Assembly (NCBI RefSeq): GCF_910591885.1
Contig: NW_025963555.1
Span: 3,286,001-3,350,000 of the forward strand
Length of the DNA: 64,000 bases
Direction of reading: 5' to 3'
Origin: Bombus terrestris
Lineage: Eukaryota > Arthropoda > Insecta > Hymenoptera > Apidae
In this document: piece by piece, positions 46,150 to 61,699 of the stretch
How positions within the stretch are numbered: the first letter of the stretch is position 1
Layout of the letters: each line of letters opens with the position of its first letter
Program-made: the position numbers and the translations under genes
Notes under the pieces: generated by a model
Databases searched by the model: none
The model's input: the letters and a program-made list of their open reading frames with translations, nothing else
Told to the model about the DNA's origin: nothing

Positions 46150-49100
46150 GTCAGCCATTTCGGACATCACATTGCACTGTGGTATGTGGAAATAGTACTA
46201 TTTATGTGAAACTATTCATAAACTGTAAACATTTGTCAGTAGGCAATAGGATAAAGACTTCCGGCTCCTCGGGCTGGTGCGAATATTTGAATGTCCCAAT
46301 GCGCTAAACCGTTGGATTGTGACACACCTATCCGCGTCCCTCGCTCGCCGTGCTCGCTCGAAAGCTATAGCCTAACCGAAAACCAATCCCTCTTGCGTTC
46401 ATTATTCGATATGGTGGCGACATATTTCGAATTCGCGAACGTGTCGGGTCGGTTGTGAGGTTGGACTAGATTTTTACGAGCGAGCGGAGCAAGCGAGCAA
46501 CGGTCACAATTTCCAAGCTATACATATTCCTTATATTGCCTTGCATATAATTCGTGTTACTACCTAATTTTGTCAGACATTTCGGACATCACATTGCACT
46601 GTACGATGTGGAAATAGTACTACTTATGTGAAACTGTTCATAAACTATATACATTTGTCAATAGGCAATAGGATAAAAGCTTCCGGCTCCTCGGGCTGGT
46701 GCGAATATTTCAATGTCCCCATGTGCCAAACCGTTGGATTGTGACACACCTCTCCGCGTCCCTCGCTCGACGTGCTCACTCGAAAGCTATAGCCTAACCG
46801 AAAACAAATCCCTCTTGCGTTCGTTATTCGATATGGTGGTGACATATTTCGAATTTGCGAACGTGTCGGATCGGTTGTGAGGTTGGACAAGATTTTTACG
46901 AGCGAGCGGAGCGAGCGAGCAACGGTCACAATTTCCAAGCTATACATATACCTTATATTGCCTTGCATATATTTCGTGTTATTACCTTATTTTGTCAGCC
47001 ATTTCGGACATCACATTGCACTGTACGATGTGGAAATAGTACTGCTTATGTGAAACTATTCATAAACTGTATACATTTGTCAGTAGGCAATAGGATAAAG
47101 ACTTCCGGCTCCTCCGGCTAGCGCGAATATTTGAATGTCCCAATGTGCCAAACCGTTGGATTGTGACACACCTCTCCGCGACCCTCGCTCGCCGTACTCG
47201 CTGGAAAGCTATAGCCTAACCGAAAACCAATCACTCTTGCGTTCATTATTCGATATGGTGGCGACATATTTCGAATTTGCGAACGTGTCGGGTCGGTTGT
47301 GAGGTTCGACTAGATTTTTACGAGCGAGCGGAGCGAGCGAGCAACTGTCACAATTTCCAAGCTATACATATTCCTTATATTGCCTTGCATATAATTCGTG
47401 TTATTACCTAACATTGTCAGACATTTCGGACATCACATTGCACTGTACGATGTGGAAATAGTACTACTTATGTGAAACTATTCATAAACTGTATATATTT
47501 GTCAGTAGGCAATAGGATAAAGACATCCGGCTCCTCTGGCTGGTGCGAATATTTGAATGTCCCAATGTGCCAAACCGTTGGATTGTGACACACCTCTCCA
47601 CGACCCTCGCTCGCCGTGCTCGCTCGAAAGCTATAGCCTAACCGAAAACCAATCCCTCTTGCGTTCATTATTCGATATGGTGGCGACATATTTCGAATTT
47701 GCGAACGTGTCGGGTCGGTTGTGAGGTTGGACTAGATTTTTACGAGCGAGCGGAGCGAGCGAGCATCGGTCACAATTTCCAAGCTATACATATTCCTTAT
47801 ATTGCCTTGCATATAATTCGTGTTATTACCTAACTTTGTCAGACATTTCGGACATCGCATTGCAGTGTACGATGTGGAAATAGTACTACTTATGTGAAAC
47901 TATTCATAAAATGTATACATTTGTCAGTAGGCAATAGGATAACGACTTCCGGCTCCACGGACTGGTGCGAATATTTGAATGTCCCAATGTGCCAAACCGT
48001 TGGATTGTGACACACCTCTCCACGACCCTCGCTCGCCGTGCTCGCTCGAAAGCTATAGCCTAACCGAAAACCAATCCCTCTTGCGTTCATTATTCGATAT
48101 GGTGGCGACATATTTCGAATTTGCGAACGTGTCGTATCGGTTGTGAGGTTGGACTAGATTTTTACGAACGAGCGGAGCGAGCGAGCAACGATCACAATTT
48201 CCAAGCTATACATATACCTTATATTGCCTTGCATATAATTCGTGTTATTACCTAATTTTGTCAGACATTTCGGACATTACCGTACGATGTGGAAATAGTA
48301 CTGCTTATGTGAAACTATTCATAAACTGTATCTACTTGTCAGTAGGCAATAGGATAAAGACTTCCGGCTCCTCGGGCTGGTGCGAATATTTCAACGTCAG
48401 TATGTGCCAAACCGTTGGATTGTGACACACATCTCCGCGTCTATCGCTCGCTGTGCTCGCTCGAAAGCTATAGCCTAACCGAAAACCAATCCATCTTGCG
48501 TTCATTATTCGGTATGGTGGCGACATATTTCGAATTTGCGAACGTGTCGGATCGGTTGTGAGGTTGGGCAGGAGTTTTACGAGCGAGCGGTGCGAGCGAG
48601 CAACGATCACAATTTCCAAGCTATACATATACCTTATATTGCCTTGCATATATTTCGTGTTATTACCTTATTTTGTCAGCCATTTCGGACATCACATTGC
48701 ACTGTACGATGTGGAAATAGTACTGCTTATGTGAAACTATTATAAACTGTATACATTTGTCAGTAGGCAATAGGATAAAGACTTCCGGCTCCTCTGGCTG
48801 GTGCGAATATTTGAATGTCCCAATGTGCCAAACCGTTGGATTGTGACACACCTCTCCGCGTCCCTCGCTCGCCGTGCTCGCTCGAAAGCTATAGCCTAAC
48901 CGAAAACCAATCCCTCTTGCGTTCATTATTCGATATGGTGGCGACATATTTCGAATTTGCGAACGTGTCGGATCGGTTGTGAGGTTGGACTAGATTTTTA
49001 CGAGCGAGCGGAGCGAGCGAGCAACGGTCACAATTTCCAAGCTATACATATTCCTTATATTGCCTTGCATATAATTCGTGTTATTACCTAATTTTGTCAG

Positions 49101-51490
49101 ACATTTCGGACATCACCGTACGATGTGGAAATAGTACTGCTTATGTGAAACTATTCATAAACTGTATCTACTTGTCAGTAGGCAATAGGATAAAGAATTC
49201 CGGCTCCTCGGGCTGGTGCGAATATTTCAACGTCAGTATGTGCCAAACCGTTGGATTGTGACACACATCTCCGCGTCTATCGCTCGCTGTGCTCGCTCGA
49301 AAGCTATAGCCTAACCGAAAAACAATCCCTCTTGCGTTCATTATTCGATATGGTGGCGACATATTTCGAATTTGCGAACGTGTCGTATCGGTTGTGAGGT
49401 TGGACCAGATTTTTACGAACGAGCGGAGCGAGCGAGCAACGGTCACAATTTCCAAGCTATACATATACCTTATATTGCCTTGCATATATTTCGTGTTATT
49501 ACCTTATTTTGTCAACCATTTCGGACATCACATTGCACTGTGGTATGTGGAAATAGTACTATTTATGTGAAACTATTCATAAACTGTAAACATTTGTCAG
49601 TAGGCAATAGGATAAAGACTTCCGGCTCCTCGGGCTGGTGCGAATATTTGAATGTCCCAATGCGCCAAACCGTTGGATTGTGACACACCTATCCGTGTCC
49701 GTCGCTCGCCGTGCACGCTCGAAAGCTGTAGCCTAACCGAAAACCAATCCCTCTTGCGTTCATTATTCGATATGGTGGCGACATATTTCGAATTCGCGAA
49801 CGTGTCGGGTCGGTTGTGAGGTTGGACTAGATTTTTACGAGCGAGCGGAGCGAGCGAGCAACGGTCACAATTTCCAAGCTATACATATTCCTCATATTGC
49901 CTTGCATATAATTCGTGTTATTACCTAATTTTGTCAGACATTTCGGACATCACATTGCACTGTACGATGTGGAAATAGTACTACTTATGTGAAACTGTTC
50001 ATAAACTATATGCATTTGTCAATAGGCAATAGGATAAAAACTTCCGGCTCCTCGGGCTGGTGCGAATATTTCAATGTCCCCATGTGCCAAACCGTTGGAT
50101 TGTGACACACCTCTCCGCGTCCCTCGCTCGACGTGCTCACTCGAAAGCTATAGCCTAACCGAAAGCAAAACCCTCTTGCGTTCGTTATTCGATATGGTGG
50201 TGACATATTTCGAATTTGCGAACGTGTCGGATCGGTTGTGAGGTTGGACAAGATTTTTACGAGCGAGCGGAGCGAGCGAGCAACGGTCACAATTTCCAAG
50301 CTATACATATACCTTATATTGCCTTGCATATATTTCGTGTTATTACCTTATTTTGTCAGCCATTTCGGACATCACATTGCACTGTACGATGTGGAAATAG
50401 TACTGCTTATGTGAAACTATTCATAAACTGTATACATTTGTCAGTAGGCAATAGGATAAAGACTTCCGGCTCCTCCGGCTAGCGCGAATATTTGAATGTC
50501 CCAATGTGCCCAACCGTTGGATTGTGACACACCTCTCCGCGACCCTCGCTCGCCGTACTCGCTCGAAAGCTATAGCCTAGCCGAAAACCAATCCCTCTTG
50601 CGTTCATTATTCGATATGGTGGCGACATATTTCGAATTTGCGAACGTGTCGGGTCGGTTGTGAGGTTCGACTAGATTTTTACGAGCGACCGGAGCGAGCG
50701 AGCAACGGTCACAATTTCCAAGCTATACATATTCCTTATATTGCCTTGCATATAATTCGTGTTATTACCTAACATTGTCAGACATTTCGGACATCACATT
50801 GCACTGTACGATGTGGAAATAGTACTACTTATGTGAAACTATTCATAAACTGTATATATTTGTCAGTAGGCAATAGGATAAAGACATCCGGCTCCTCTGG
50901 CTGGTGCGAATATTTGAATGTCCCAATGTGCCAAACCGTTGGATTGTGACACACCTCTCCACGACCCTCGCTCGCCGTGCTCGCTCGAAAGCTATAGCCT
51001 AACCGAAAACCAATCCCTCTTGCGTTCATTATTCGATATGGTGGCGACATATTTCGAATTTGCGAACGTGTCGGGTCGGTTGTGAGGTTGGACTAGATTT
51101 TTACGAGCGAGCGGAGCGAGCGAGCATCGGTCACAATTTCCAAGCTATACATATTCCTTATATTGCCTTGCATATAATTCGTGTTATTACCTAACTTTGT
51201 CAGACATTTCGGACATCGCATTGCAGTGTACGATGTGGAAATAGTACTACTTATGTGAAACTATTCATAAAATGTATACATTTGTCAGTAGGCAATAGGA
51301 TAACGACTTCCGGCTCCACGGGCTGGTGCGAATATTTGAATGTCCCAATGTGCCAAACCGTTGGATTGTGACACACCTCTCCGCGTCCCTCGCTCACCGT
51401 GCTCGCTCGAAAGCTATAGCCTAACCGAAAAGCAATCCCTCTTGCGTTCATTATTCGATATGGTGGCGACATATTTCGAATTTGCGAACG
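46150..51490. repeat. Eight-monomer direct duplication (offset 3361 bp)
   Basis: About 46150-48130 recurs at about 49510-51490. Diagnostic variants in both are CACACCTATCCG, the ACTCGAAAGC left-box variant and AAAGACATCCGGCTCCTCTGG. The offset equals eight 422-bp monomers minus two 7-bp deletions. A third, slightly longer version lies at about 40700-42930, containing the extra monomer described above. Confidence 0.8.
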
Positions 51491-53599
51491 TGGCGGATCG
51501 GTTGTGAGGTTGGACTAGATTTTTACAAGCGAGCGGAGCGAGCGAGCAACGATCACAATTTCCAAGCTATACATATACCTTATATTGCCTTGCATATAAT
51601 TCGTGTTATTACCTAATTTTGTCAGACATTTCGGACATCACCGTACGATGTGGAAATAGTACTACTTATGTGAAACTATTCACAAACTGTATCTACTAGT
51701 CAGTAGGCAATAGGTTAAAGACTTCCGGCTCCTCGGGCTGGTGCGAATATTTCAATGTCCCAATGTGCCAAACCGTTGGATTGTGACACACCTCACCGCG
51801 TCCCTCGCTCGCCGGGCTCGCTCGAAAGCTATAGCCTAACCGAAAACCAATCCCTCTTGCGTTCATTATTCGATATGGTGGCGACATATTTCGAATTTGC
51901 GAACGTGTCGGATCGGTTGTGAGGTTGGAGAGGATTTTTGCGAGCGAGCGGAGCGAGCGAGCAACGATCACAATTTCCAAGCTATACATATACCTTATAT
52001 TGCCTTGCATACAATTCGTCTTATTACCTAATTTTGTCAGCCATTTCGGAAATCACATTGCACTGTGGTATGTGGAAATAGTACTATTTATGTGAAACTA
52101 TTCATAAACTGTAAACATTTGTCAGTAGGCAGTAGGATAAAGACTTCCAGCTCCTCGGGCTGGTGCGAATATTTGAATGTCCCAATGCGCCAATCCGTTG
52201 GATTGTGACACACCTCTCCGCGTCCCTCGCTCATCGTGCTCGCTCGAATGCTATAGCCTAACCGAAAACCAATCCCTCTTGCGTTCATTATTCGATATGG
52301 TGGCGACATATTTCGAATTTGCGAACGTGTCGGATCGGTTGTGAGGTTGGACAGGATTTTTACGAGCGAGCGGAGCGAGCGAGCAACGATCACAATTTCT
52401 AAGCTATACATATGCCTTATATTGCCTTGCATATAATTCGTGTTATTACCTAATTTTGTCAGACATTTCGGATATCACATTGCACTGTACGATGTGGAAA
52501 GGTACTATTTATGTGAAAATATTCAAAAACTGTATACATTTGTCAGTAGGCAATAGGATAAAGACTTCCGGCTCCTCGGGCTGGTGCGTATATTTCAATG
52601 TCCCCATGTGCCAAACCGTTGGATTGTGACACACCTCTCCGCGTCCCTCGCTCGTCGTGCTCGCTCGAAAGTTATAGCCTAACCGAAAACCAATCCCTCT
52701 TCCGTTAGTCATTCGACATGGTGGCGACTTATTTCAAATTTCGGAACTTGTCGGATCGGATGTGAGGTTGGACTAAATTTTTACGAGCGAGCGGAGCGAG
52801 CGAGCAACGATCACAATTTCCAAGCTATACATATACCTTATATTGCCTTGCATGTATTTCGTGTTATTACCTTATTTTGTCAGCCATTTCGGACATCACA
52901 TTGCACTGTACGATGTGGAAATAGTACTGCTTATGTGAAACTATTCATAAACTGTATACATTTGTCAGTAGGCAATAGGATAAAGACTTCCCGCTCCTCT
53001 GGCTGGTGCGAATATTTGAATGTCCCAATGTGCCAAACCGTTGGATTGTGACACACCTCTCCGCGTCCCTCGCTCGCCGTGCTCGCTCGAAAGCTATAGC
53101 CTATCCGAAAACCAATCCCTCTTGCGTTCATTATTCGATATGGTGGCGACATATTTCGAATTTGCGAACGTGTCTGGTCGGTTGTGAGGTTGGACTAGAT
53201 TTTTACGAGCGAGCAGAGCAAGCGAGCAACGGTCACAATTTCCAAGCTATACATATTCCTTATATTGCCTTGCATATAATTCGTGCTATTACCTAACTTT
53301 GTCAGACATATCGGGCATCACATTGCACTGCACTATGTGGAAATAGTACTATTTATATGAAACTATTCATAAACTGTAAACATTTGTCAGTAGGCAATAG
53401 GATAAAGACTTCCGGCTCCTCTGGCTGGTGCGAATATTTGAATGTCCCAATGTGCCAAACCGTTGGATTGTGACACACCTCTCCGCGTCCCTCGCTCGCC
53501 GTGCTCGCTCGAAAGCTATAGCCTAACCGAAAACCAATCCCTCTTGCGTTCATTATTCGATATGGTGGCGACATATTTCGTATTTGCGAACGTGTCGGA

Positions 53600-56500
53600 T
53601 CGGTTGTGAGGTTGGACTAGATTTTTACACGCGAGCGGAGCGAGCGAGCAACGATCACAATTTCAATCTATACATATACCTTATATTGCCTTGCATATAA
53701 TTCGTGTTATTACCTAATTTTGTCAGACATTTCGGACATCACCGTACGATGTGGAAATAGTACTACTTATGTGAAACTATTCACAAACTGTATCTACTTG
53801 TCAGTAGGCAATAGGATAAAGACTTCCGGCTCCTCGGGCTGGTGCGAATATTTGAATGTCCCAATGCGCCAAACCGTTGGATTGTGACACACCTCTTCGC
53901 GTCCCTCGCTCGCCGTGCTCGCTCGAAAGCTATAGCCTAACCGAAAACCAATCCCTCTTGCGTTCATTATTCGATATGGTGGCGACATATTTCGAATTCG
54001 CGATCGTGTCGGGTCGGTTGTGAGGTTGGACTAGATTTTTACTTGCGAGCGGAGCGAGCGAGCAACGTTCACAATTTCCAAGCTATACATATTCCTTATA
54101 TTGCCTTGCATATAATTCGTGTTATTACCTAACTTTGTCAGACATTTCGGACATCACATTGCACTGTACGATGTGGAAATAGTACTACTTATGTGAAACT
54201 ATTCATAAACTGTATACATTTGTCAGTAGGCAATAGGATAAAGACTTCCGGCTCCACGGGCTGGTGCGAATATTTGAATGTCCCAATGTGCCAAACCGTT
54301 GGATTGTGACACACCTCTCCGCGTCCCTCGCTCACCGTGCTCGCTCGAAAGATATAGCCTAACCGAAAACCAATCCCTCTTGCGTTCATTATTCGATATG
54401 GTGGCGACATATTTCGAATTTGCGAACGTGTCGGATCGGTTGTGAGGTTGGACAGGATTTTTACGAGCGAGCGGAGCGAGCGAGCAACGATCACAATTTC
54501 TAAGCTATACATATACCTTATATTGCCTTGCATATATTTCGTGTTATTACCTACTTTTGTCAGCCATTTCGGACATCACATTGCACTGTACGATGTGGAA
54601 ATAGTACTACTTATGTGAAACTATTCATAAACTGTATACATTTGTCAGTAGGCAATAGGATAAAGACTTCCGGCTCCTCGGGCTGGTGCGAATATTTGAA
54701 TGTCCCAATGTGCCAAACCGTTGGATTGTGACACGCCTCTCCGCGTCCCTCGCTCGGCGTGCTCGCTCGAAAGTTAAAGCCTAACCGAAAACCAATCCCT
54801 CTTGCGTTCATTATTCGATATGGTGGCGACATATTTCGAATTTGCGAACGTGTCGGATCGGTTGTGAGGTTGGACTAGATTTTTACGAGCGAGCGGAGCG
54901 AGCGAGCAACGATCACAATTTCCAAGCTATACATATACCTTATATTGCCTTGCATATAAATCGTGTTATTACCTAATTTTGTCAGACATTTCGGCATCAC
55001 ATTGCACTGTACGATGTGGAAATAGTACTATTTATGTGAAGCTATTCAAAAACTGTATACATTTGTCAGTAGGCAATAGGATAAAGACTTCCGGCTCCTC
55101 GGGCTGGTGCGTATATTTCAATGTCCCCATGTGCCAAACCGTTGGATTGTGACACACCTCTCCGCGTCCCTCGCTCACCGTGCTCGCTCGAAAGTTAAAG
55201 CCTAACCGAAAACCAATCCCTCTTGCGTTCATTATTCGATATGGTGGCGACATATTTCGAATTTGCGAACGTGTCGGATCGGTTGTGAGGTTGGACAAGA
55301 TATTTACGAGCGAGCGGAGCGAGCGAGCAACGGTCAGAATTTCCAAGCTATACATATACCTTATATTGCCTTGCATGTATTTCGTGTTATTACCTTATTT
55401 TGTCAGCCATTTCGGACATCACATTGCACTGTACGATGTGGAAATAGTACTGCTTATGTGAAACTATTCATAAACTGTATACATTTGTCAGTAGGCAATA
55501 GGATAAAGACTTCCCGCTCCTCTGGCTGGTGCGAATATTTGAATGTCCCAATGTGCCAAACCGTTGGATTGTGACACAACTCTCCGCGTCCCTCGCTCGC
55601 CGTGCTCGCTCGAAAGCTATAGCCTAACCGAAAACCAATCCCTCTTGCGTTCATTATTCGATATGGTGGCGACATATTTCGAATTTGCGAACGTGTCGGA
55701 TCGGTTGTGAGGTTGGACAAGATATTTACGAGCGAGCGGAGCGAGCGAGCAACGGTCAGAATTTCCAAGCTATACATATACCTTATATTGCCTTGCATGT
55801 ATTTCGTGTTATTACCTTATTTTGTCAGCCATTTTGGACATCACATTGCACTGTACGATGTGGAAATAGTACTGCTTATGTGAAACTATTCATAAACTGT
55901 ATACATTTGTCAGTAGGCAATAGGATAAAGACTTCCCGCTCCTCTGGCTGGTGCGAATATTTGAATGTCCCAATGTGCCAAACCGTTGGATTGTGACACA
56001 ACTCTCCGCGTCCCTCGCTCGCCGTGCTCGCTCGAAAGCTATAGCCTAACCGAAAACCAATCCCTCTTGCGTTCATTATTCGATATGGTGGCGACATATT
56101 TCGAATTTGCGAACGTGTCGGATCGGTTGTAAGGTTGGAGAGGATTTTTGCGAGCGGGCGGAGCGAGCGAGCAACGAACCCACAATTTCCAAGCTGTACA
56201 TATACCTTATATTGCCTTGCATATAATTCGTGTTATTACCTAATTTTGTCAGACATTTCGGACATCACCGTACGATGTGGAAATAGTACTGCTTATGTGA
56301 AACTATTCATAAACTGTATCTACTTGTCAGTAGGCAATAGGATAAAGACTTCCGGCTCCTCGGGTTGGTGCGAATATTTCAACGTCAGTATGTGCCAAAC
56401 CGTTGGATTGTGACACACATCTCCGCGTCTATCGCTCGCTGTGCTCGCTCGAAAGCTATAGCCTAACCGAAAACCAATCCCTCTTGCGTTCATTATTCGA

Positions 56501-59500
56501 TATGGTGGCGACATATTTCGAATTTGTGAACGTGTCGGATCGGTTGTGAGGTTGGAGAGGATTTTTGCGAGCGAGCGGAGCGAGCGAGCAACGATCACAA
56601 TTTCCAAGCTTTACATATACCTTATGTTGCCTTGCATACAATTCGTGTTATTACCTAATTTTGTCAGACATTTCGGACATCACATTGCACTGTACGATGT
56701 GGAAAAAGTACTACTTATGTGAAACTATTCATAAACTGTATATATTTGTCAGTAGGCAATAGGATAAAGACTTCCGGCTCCTCGGGCTGGTGCGAGTATT
56801 TGAATGTCCCAATGCGCCAAACCGTTGGATTGTGACACACCTCTTCGCGTCCCTCGCTCGCCGTGCTCGCTCGAAAGCTATAGCCTAACCGAAAACCAAT
56901 CCCTCTTGCGTTCATTATTCGATATGGTGGCGACATATTTCGAATTCGCGATCGTGTCGGGTCGGTTGTGAGGTTGGACTAGATTTTTACGAGCGAGCGG
57001 AGCGAGCGAGCAGCGGTCACAATTTCCAAGCTATACATATTCCTTATATTGCCTTGCATATAATTCGTGTTATTACCTAACTTTGTCAGACATTTCGGAC
57101 ATCACATTGCACTGTACGATGTGGAAATAGTACTACTTATATGAAACTATTCATAAACTGTATACATTTGTCAGTAGGCAATAGGATAAAGACTTCCGGC
57201 TCCACGGGCTGGTGCGAATATTTGAATGTCCCAATGTCCCAAACCGTTGGATTGTGACACACCTCTCCGCGTCCCTCGCTCACCGTGCTCGCTCGAAAGC
57301 TATAGCCTAACCGAAAACCAATCCCTCTTGCGTTCATTATTCGACATGGTGGCGACATATTTCGAATTTGCGAACGTGTCGGATCGGTCGTGAGGTTGGA
57401 CAGGATTTTTACGAGCGAGCGGAGCGAGCGAGCAACGATCACAATTTCTAAGCTATACATATGCCTTATATTGCCTTGCATATAATTCGTGTTATTACCT
57501 AATTTTGTCAGACATTTCGGATATCACATAGCACTGTACGATGTGGAAAGGTACTATTTATGTGAAAATATTCAAAAACTGTATACATTTGTCAGTAGGC
57601 AATAGGATAAAGACTTCCGGCTCCTCGGGCTGGTGCGTATATTTCGATGTCCCCATGTGCCAAACCGTTGGATTGTGACACACCTCTCCGCGTCCCTCGC
57701 TCGTCGTGCTCGCTCGAAAGTTATAGCCTAACCGAAAACCAATCCCTCTTGCGTTAGTCATTCGACATGGAGGGGACTTATTTCAAATTTGGGAACTTGT
57801 CGGATCGGATGTGAGGTTGGACTATATTTTTACGAGCGAGCGGAGCGAGCGAGCAACAATCACAATTTCCAAGCTATACATATACATTATATTGCCTTGC
57901 ATATATTTCGTGTTATTACCTACTTTTGTCAGCCATTTCGGACATCACATTGCACTGTGGTATGTGGAAATAGTACTATTTATGTGAAACTATTCATAAA
58001 CTGTAAACATTTGTCAGTAGGCAATAGGATAAAGACTTCCGGCTCCTCGGGCTGGTGCGAATATTTCAATGTCCGTATATGCCAAACCGTTGGTTTGTGA
58101 TACACCTTTACGCGTATCTCGCTCGCTGCGCTCGCTCGAAAGCTATAGCCTAACCTAAAACCAATCCATCTTGCGTTCATTATTCGATATGGTTGCGACA
58201 TATTTCGAATTTGCGAACGTGTCGGATCGGTTGTGAGGTTGGACTAGATTTTTACGAGCGAGCGGAGCGAGCGAGCAACGATCACAATTTCCAAGCTATA
58301 CATATACCTTATATTGCCTTGCATATAAATCGTGTTATTACCTAATTTTGTCAGACATTTCGGCATCACATTGCACTGTACGATGTGGAAATAGTACTAT
58401 TTATGTGAAGCTATTCAAAAACTGTATACATTTGTCAGTAAGCAATAGGATAAAGACTTCCGTCTCCTCGGGCTGGTGCGTATATTTCAATGTCCCCATG
58501 TGCCAAACCGTTGGATTGTGACACACCTCTCCGCGTCCCTCGCTCACCGTGCCCGCTCGAAAGTTAAAGCCTAACCGAAAACCAATCCCTCTTGCGTTCA
58601 TTATTCGATATGGTGGCGACATATTTCGAATTTGCGAACGTGTCGGATCGGTTGTGAGGTTGGACAAGATATTTACGAGCGAGCGGAGCGAGCGAGCAAC
58701 GGTCAGAATTTCCAAGCTATACATATACCTTATATTGCCTTGCATGTATTTCGTGTTATTACCTTATTTTGTCAGCCATTTCGGACATCACATTGCACTG
58801 TACGATGTGGAAATAGTACTGCTTATGTGAAACTATTCATAAACTGTATACATTTGTCAGTAGGCAATAGGATAAAGACTTCCCGCTCCTCTGGCTGGTG
58901 CGAATATTTGAATGTCCCAATGTGCCAAACCGTTGGATTGTGACACAACTCTCCGCGTCCCTCGCTCGCCCTGCTCGCTCGAAAGCTATAGCCTAACCGA
59001 AAACCAATCCCTCTTGCGTTCATTATTCGATATGGTGGCGACATATTTCGAATTCGCGAACGTGTCGGATCGGTTGTGAGGTTGGACTAGATTTTTACAC
59101 GCGAGCGGAGCGAGCGAGCAACGATCACAATTTCCAAGCTATACATATACCTTATATTGCCTTGCATATAATTCGTGTTCTTACCTAATTTTGTCAGACA
59201 TTTCGGACATCACCGTACGATGTGGAAATAGTACTACTTATGTGAAACTATTCACAAACTGTATCTACTTGTCAGTAGGCAATAGGATAAAGACTTCCGG
59301 CTCCTCGGGCTGGTGCGAATATTTGAATGTCCCAATGCGCCAAACCGTTGGATTGTGACACACCTCTTCGCGTCCCTCGCTCGCCGTGCTCGCTCGAAAG
59401 CTATAGCCTAACCGAAAACCAATCCCTCTTGCGTTCATTATTCGATATGGTGGCGACATATTTCGAATTCGCGATCGTGTCGGGTCGGTTGTGAGGTTGG

Positions 59501-59930
59501 ACTAGATTTTTACGAGCGAGCGGAGCGAGCGAGCAACGGTCACAATTTCCAAGCTATACATATTCCTTATATTGCCTTGCATATAATTCGTGTTATTACC
59601 TAACTTTGTCAGACATTTCGGACATCACATTGCACTGTACGATGTGGAAATAGTACTACTTATGTGAAACTATTCATAAACTGTATACATTTGTCAGTAG
59701 GCAATAGGATAAAGACTTCCGGCTCCACGGGCTGGTGCGAATATTTGAATGTCCCAATGTGCCAAACCGTTGGATTGTGACACACCTCTCCGCGTCCCTC
59801 GCTCACCGTACTCGCTCGAAAGCTATAGCCTAACCGAAAACCAATCCCTCTTGCGTTCATTATTCGATATGGTGGCGACATATTTCGAATTTGCGAACGT
59901 GTCGGATCGGTCGTGAGGTTGGACAGGATT
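53600..59930. repeat. Long-range repeated blocks within the right part of the array
   Basis: About 53600-54460 recurs at 59080-59930 (offset 5471, marked by GCGATCGTGTCGGG and CTCTTCGCGTCC). About 54870-55620 recurs at 58240-58990 (offset 3369, marked by TTTCGGCATCAC and GAAGCTATTCAAAAAC). A monomer with GACACAACTCTCCG at about 55490-55910 is followed by a near-identical neighbour. These are nested products of unequal exchange. Confidence 0.7.
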
Positions 59931-60531
59931 TTTACGTGCGAGCGGAGCGAGCGAGCAACGATCACAATTTCTAAGCTATACATATGCCTTATATTGCCTT
60001 GCATATAATTCGTGTTATTACCTAATTTTGTCAGACATTTCGGATATCACATTGAACTGTACGATGTGGAAAGGTACTATTTATGTGAAAATATTCAAAA
60101 ACTGTATACATTTGTCAGTAGGCAATAGGATAAAGGCTTCCGGCTCCTCGGGCTGGTGCGTATATTTCAATGTCCCCATGTGCCAAACCGTTGGATTGTG
60201 ACACACCTCTCCGCGTCCCTCGCTCGTCGTGCTCGCTCGAAAGTTATAGCCTAACCGAAAACCAATCCCTTTTGCGTCAGTCATTCGACATGGAGGCGAC
60301 GTATTTCAAATTTGGGAACGTGTCGGATCGGATGTGAGGTTTTACTAAATTTTACGAGCGAGCGGAACGAGCGAGCAACGATCACAATTTCCAAGCTATA
60401 CATATACCTTATATTGCCTTGCATATATTTCGTGTTATTACCTACTTTTGTCAGCCATTTCGGACATCACATTGCACTGTGGTATGTGGAAATAGTACTG
60501 CTTATGTGAAACTATTCATAAACTGTATACA

Positions 60532-60913
60532 TTTGTCAGTAGGCAATAGGATTTGGCAATGTGCCAAACCGTTGGATTGTGACACACCTCTCCGCGTCCC
60601 TCGCTCGCCGTGCTCGCCCGAAAACTATAGCCTAACCGAAAACCAATCCCTCTTGCGTTCATTATTCGATATGGTGGCGACATATTTCGAATTTGCGAAC
60701 GTGTCGGATCGGTTGTGAGATCGGAGAGGATTTTTGCGAGCGAGCGGAGCGAGCGAGCAACGACCACAATTTCCAAGCTATACATATACCTTATATTGCC
60801 TTGCATACAATTCGTGTTATTACCTAATTTTGTCAGCCATTTCGGACATCACATTGCACTGTGGTATGTGGAAATAGTACTATTTATGTGAAACTATTCA
60901 TAAACTGTAAACA
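60532..60913. repeat. Shortened satellite monomer (382 bp)
   Basis: After AGGCAATAGGAT the sequence jumps to TTGGCAATGTGCCAAACC, omitting about 40 bp that include the ACTTCCGGCTCC part. It is the largest single-monomer deletion I noticed. Confidence 0.8.
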
Positions 60914-61699
60914 TTTGTCAGTAGGCAATAGGATAAAGACTTCCGGCTCCTCGGGCTGGTGCGAATATTTGAATGTCCCAATGCGCCAAACCGTTGGATT
61001 GTGACACACCTCTCCGCGTCCCTCGCTAGCCGTGCTCGCTCGAAAGCTATAGCCTAACCGAAAACCAATCCCTCTTGCGTTCATTATTCGATATGGTGGC
61101 GACATATTTCGAATTTGCGAACGTGTCGGATCGGTTGTGAGGTTGGACAGGATTTTTGCGAGCGAGCGGAGCGAGCGAGCAACGACCACAATTTCCAAGC
61201 TATACATATTCCTTATATTGCCTTGCATATAATTCGTGTTATTACCTAACTTTGTCAGACATTTCGGACATCACATTGCACTGTACGATGTGGAAATAGT
61301 ACTACTTATGTGAAACTATTCATACACTGTATACATTTGTCAGTAGGCAATAGCATAAAGACTTCCGGCTCCTCCGGCTAGTGCGAATATTTGAATGTCC
61401 CAATGTGCCAAACCGTTGGATTGTGACACACCTCTCCGCGTCCCTCGCTCGCCGTGCTCGCTCGAAAGCTATAGCCTAACCGAAAACCAATCCCTCTTGC
61501 GTTCATTATTCGATATGGTGGCGACATATTTCGAATTTGCGAACGTGTCGGATCGGTTGTAAGGTTGGAGAGGATTTTTGCGAGCGGGCGGAGCGAGCGA
61601 GCAACGAACCCACAATTTCCAAGCTGTACATATACCTTATATTGCCTTGCATATAATTCGTGTTATTACCTAATTTTGTCAGACATTTCGGACATCACC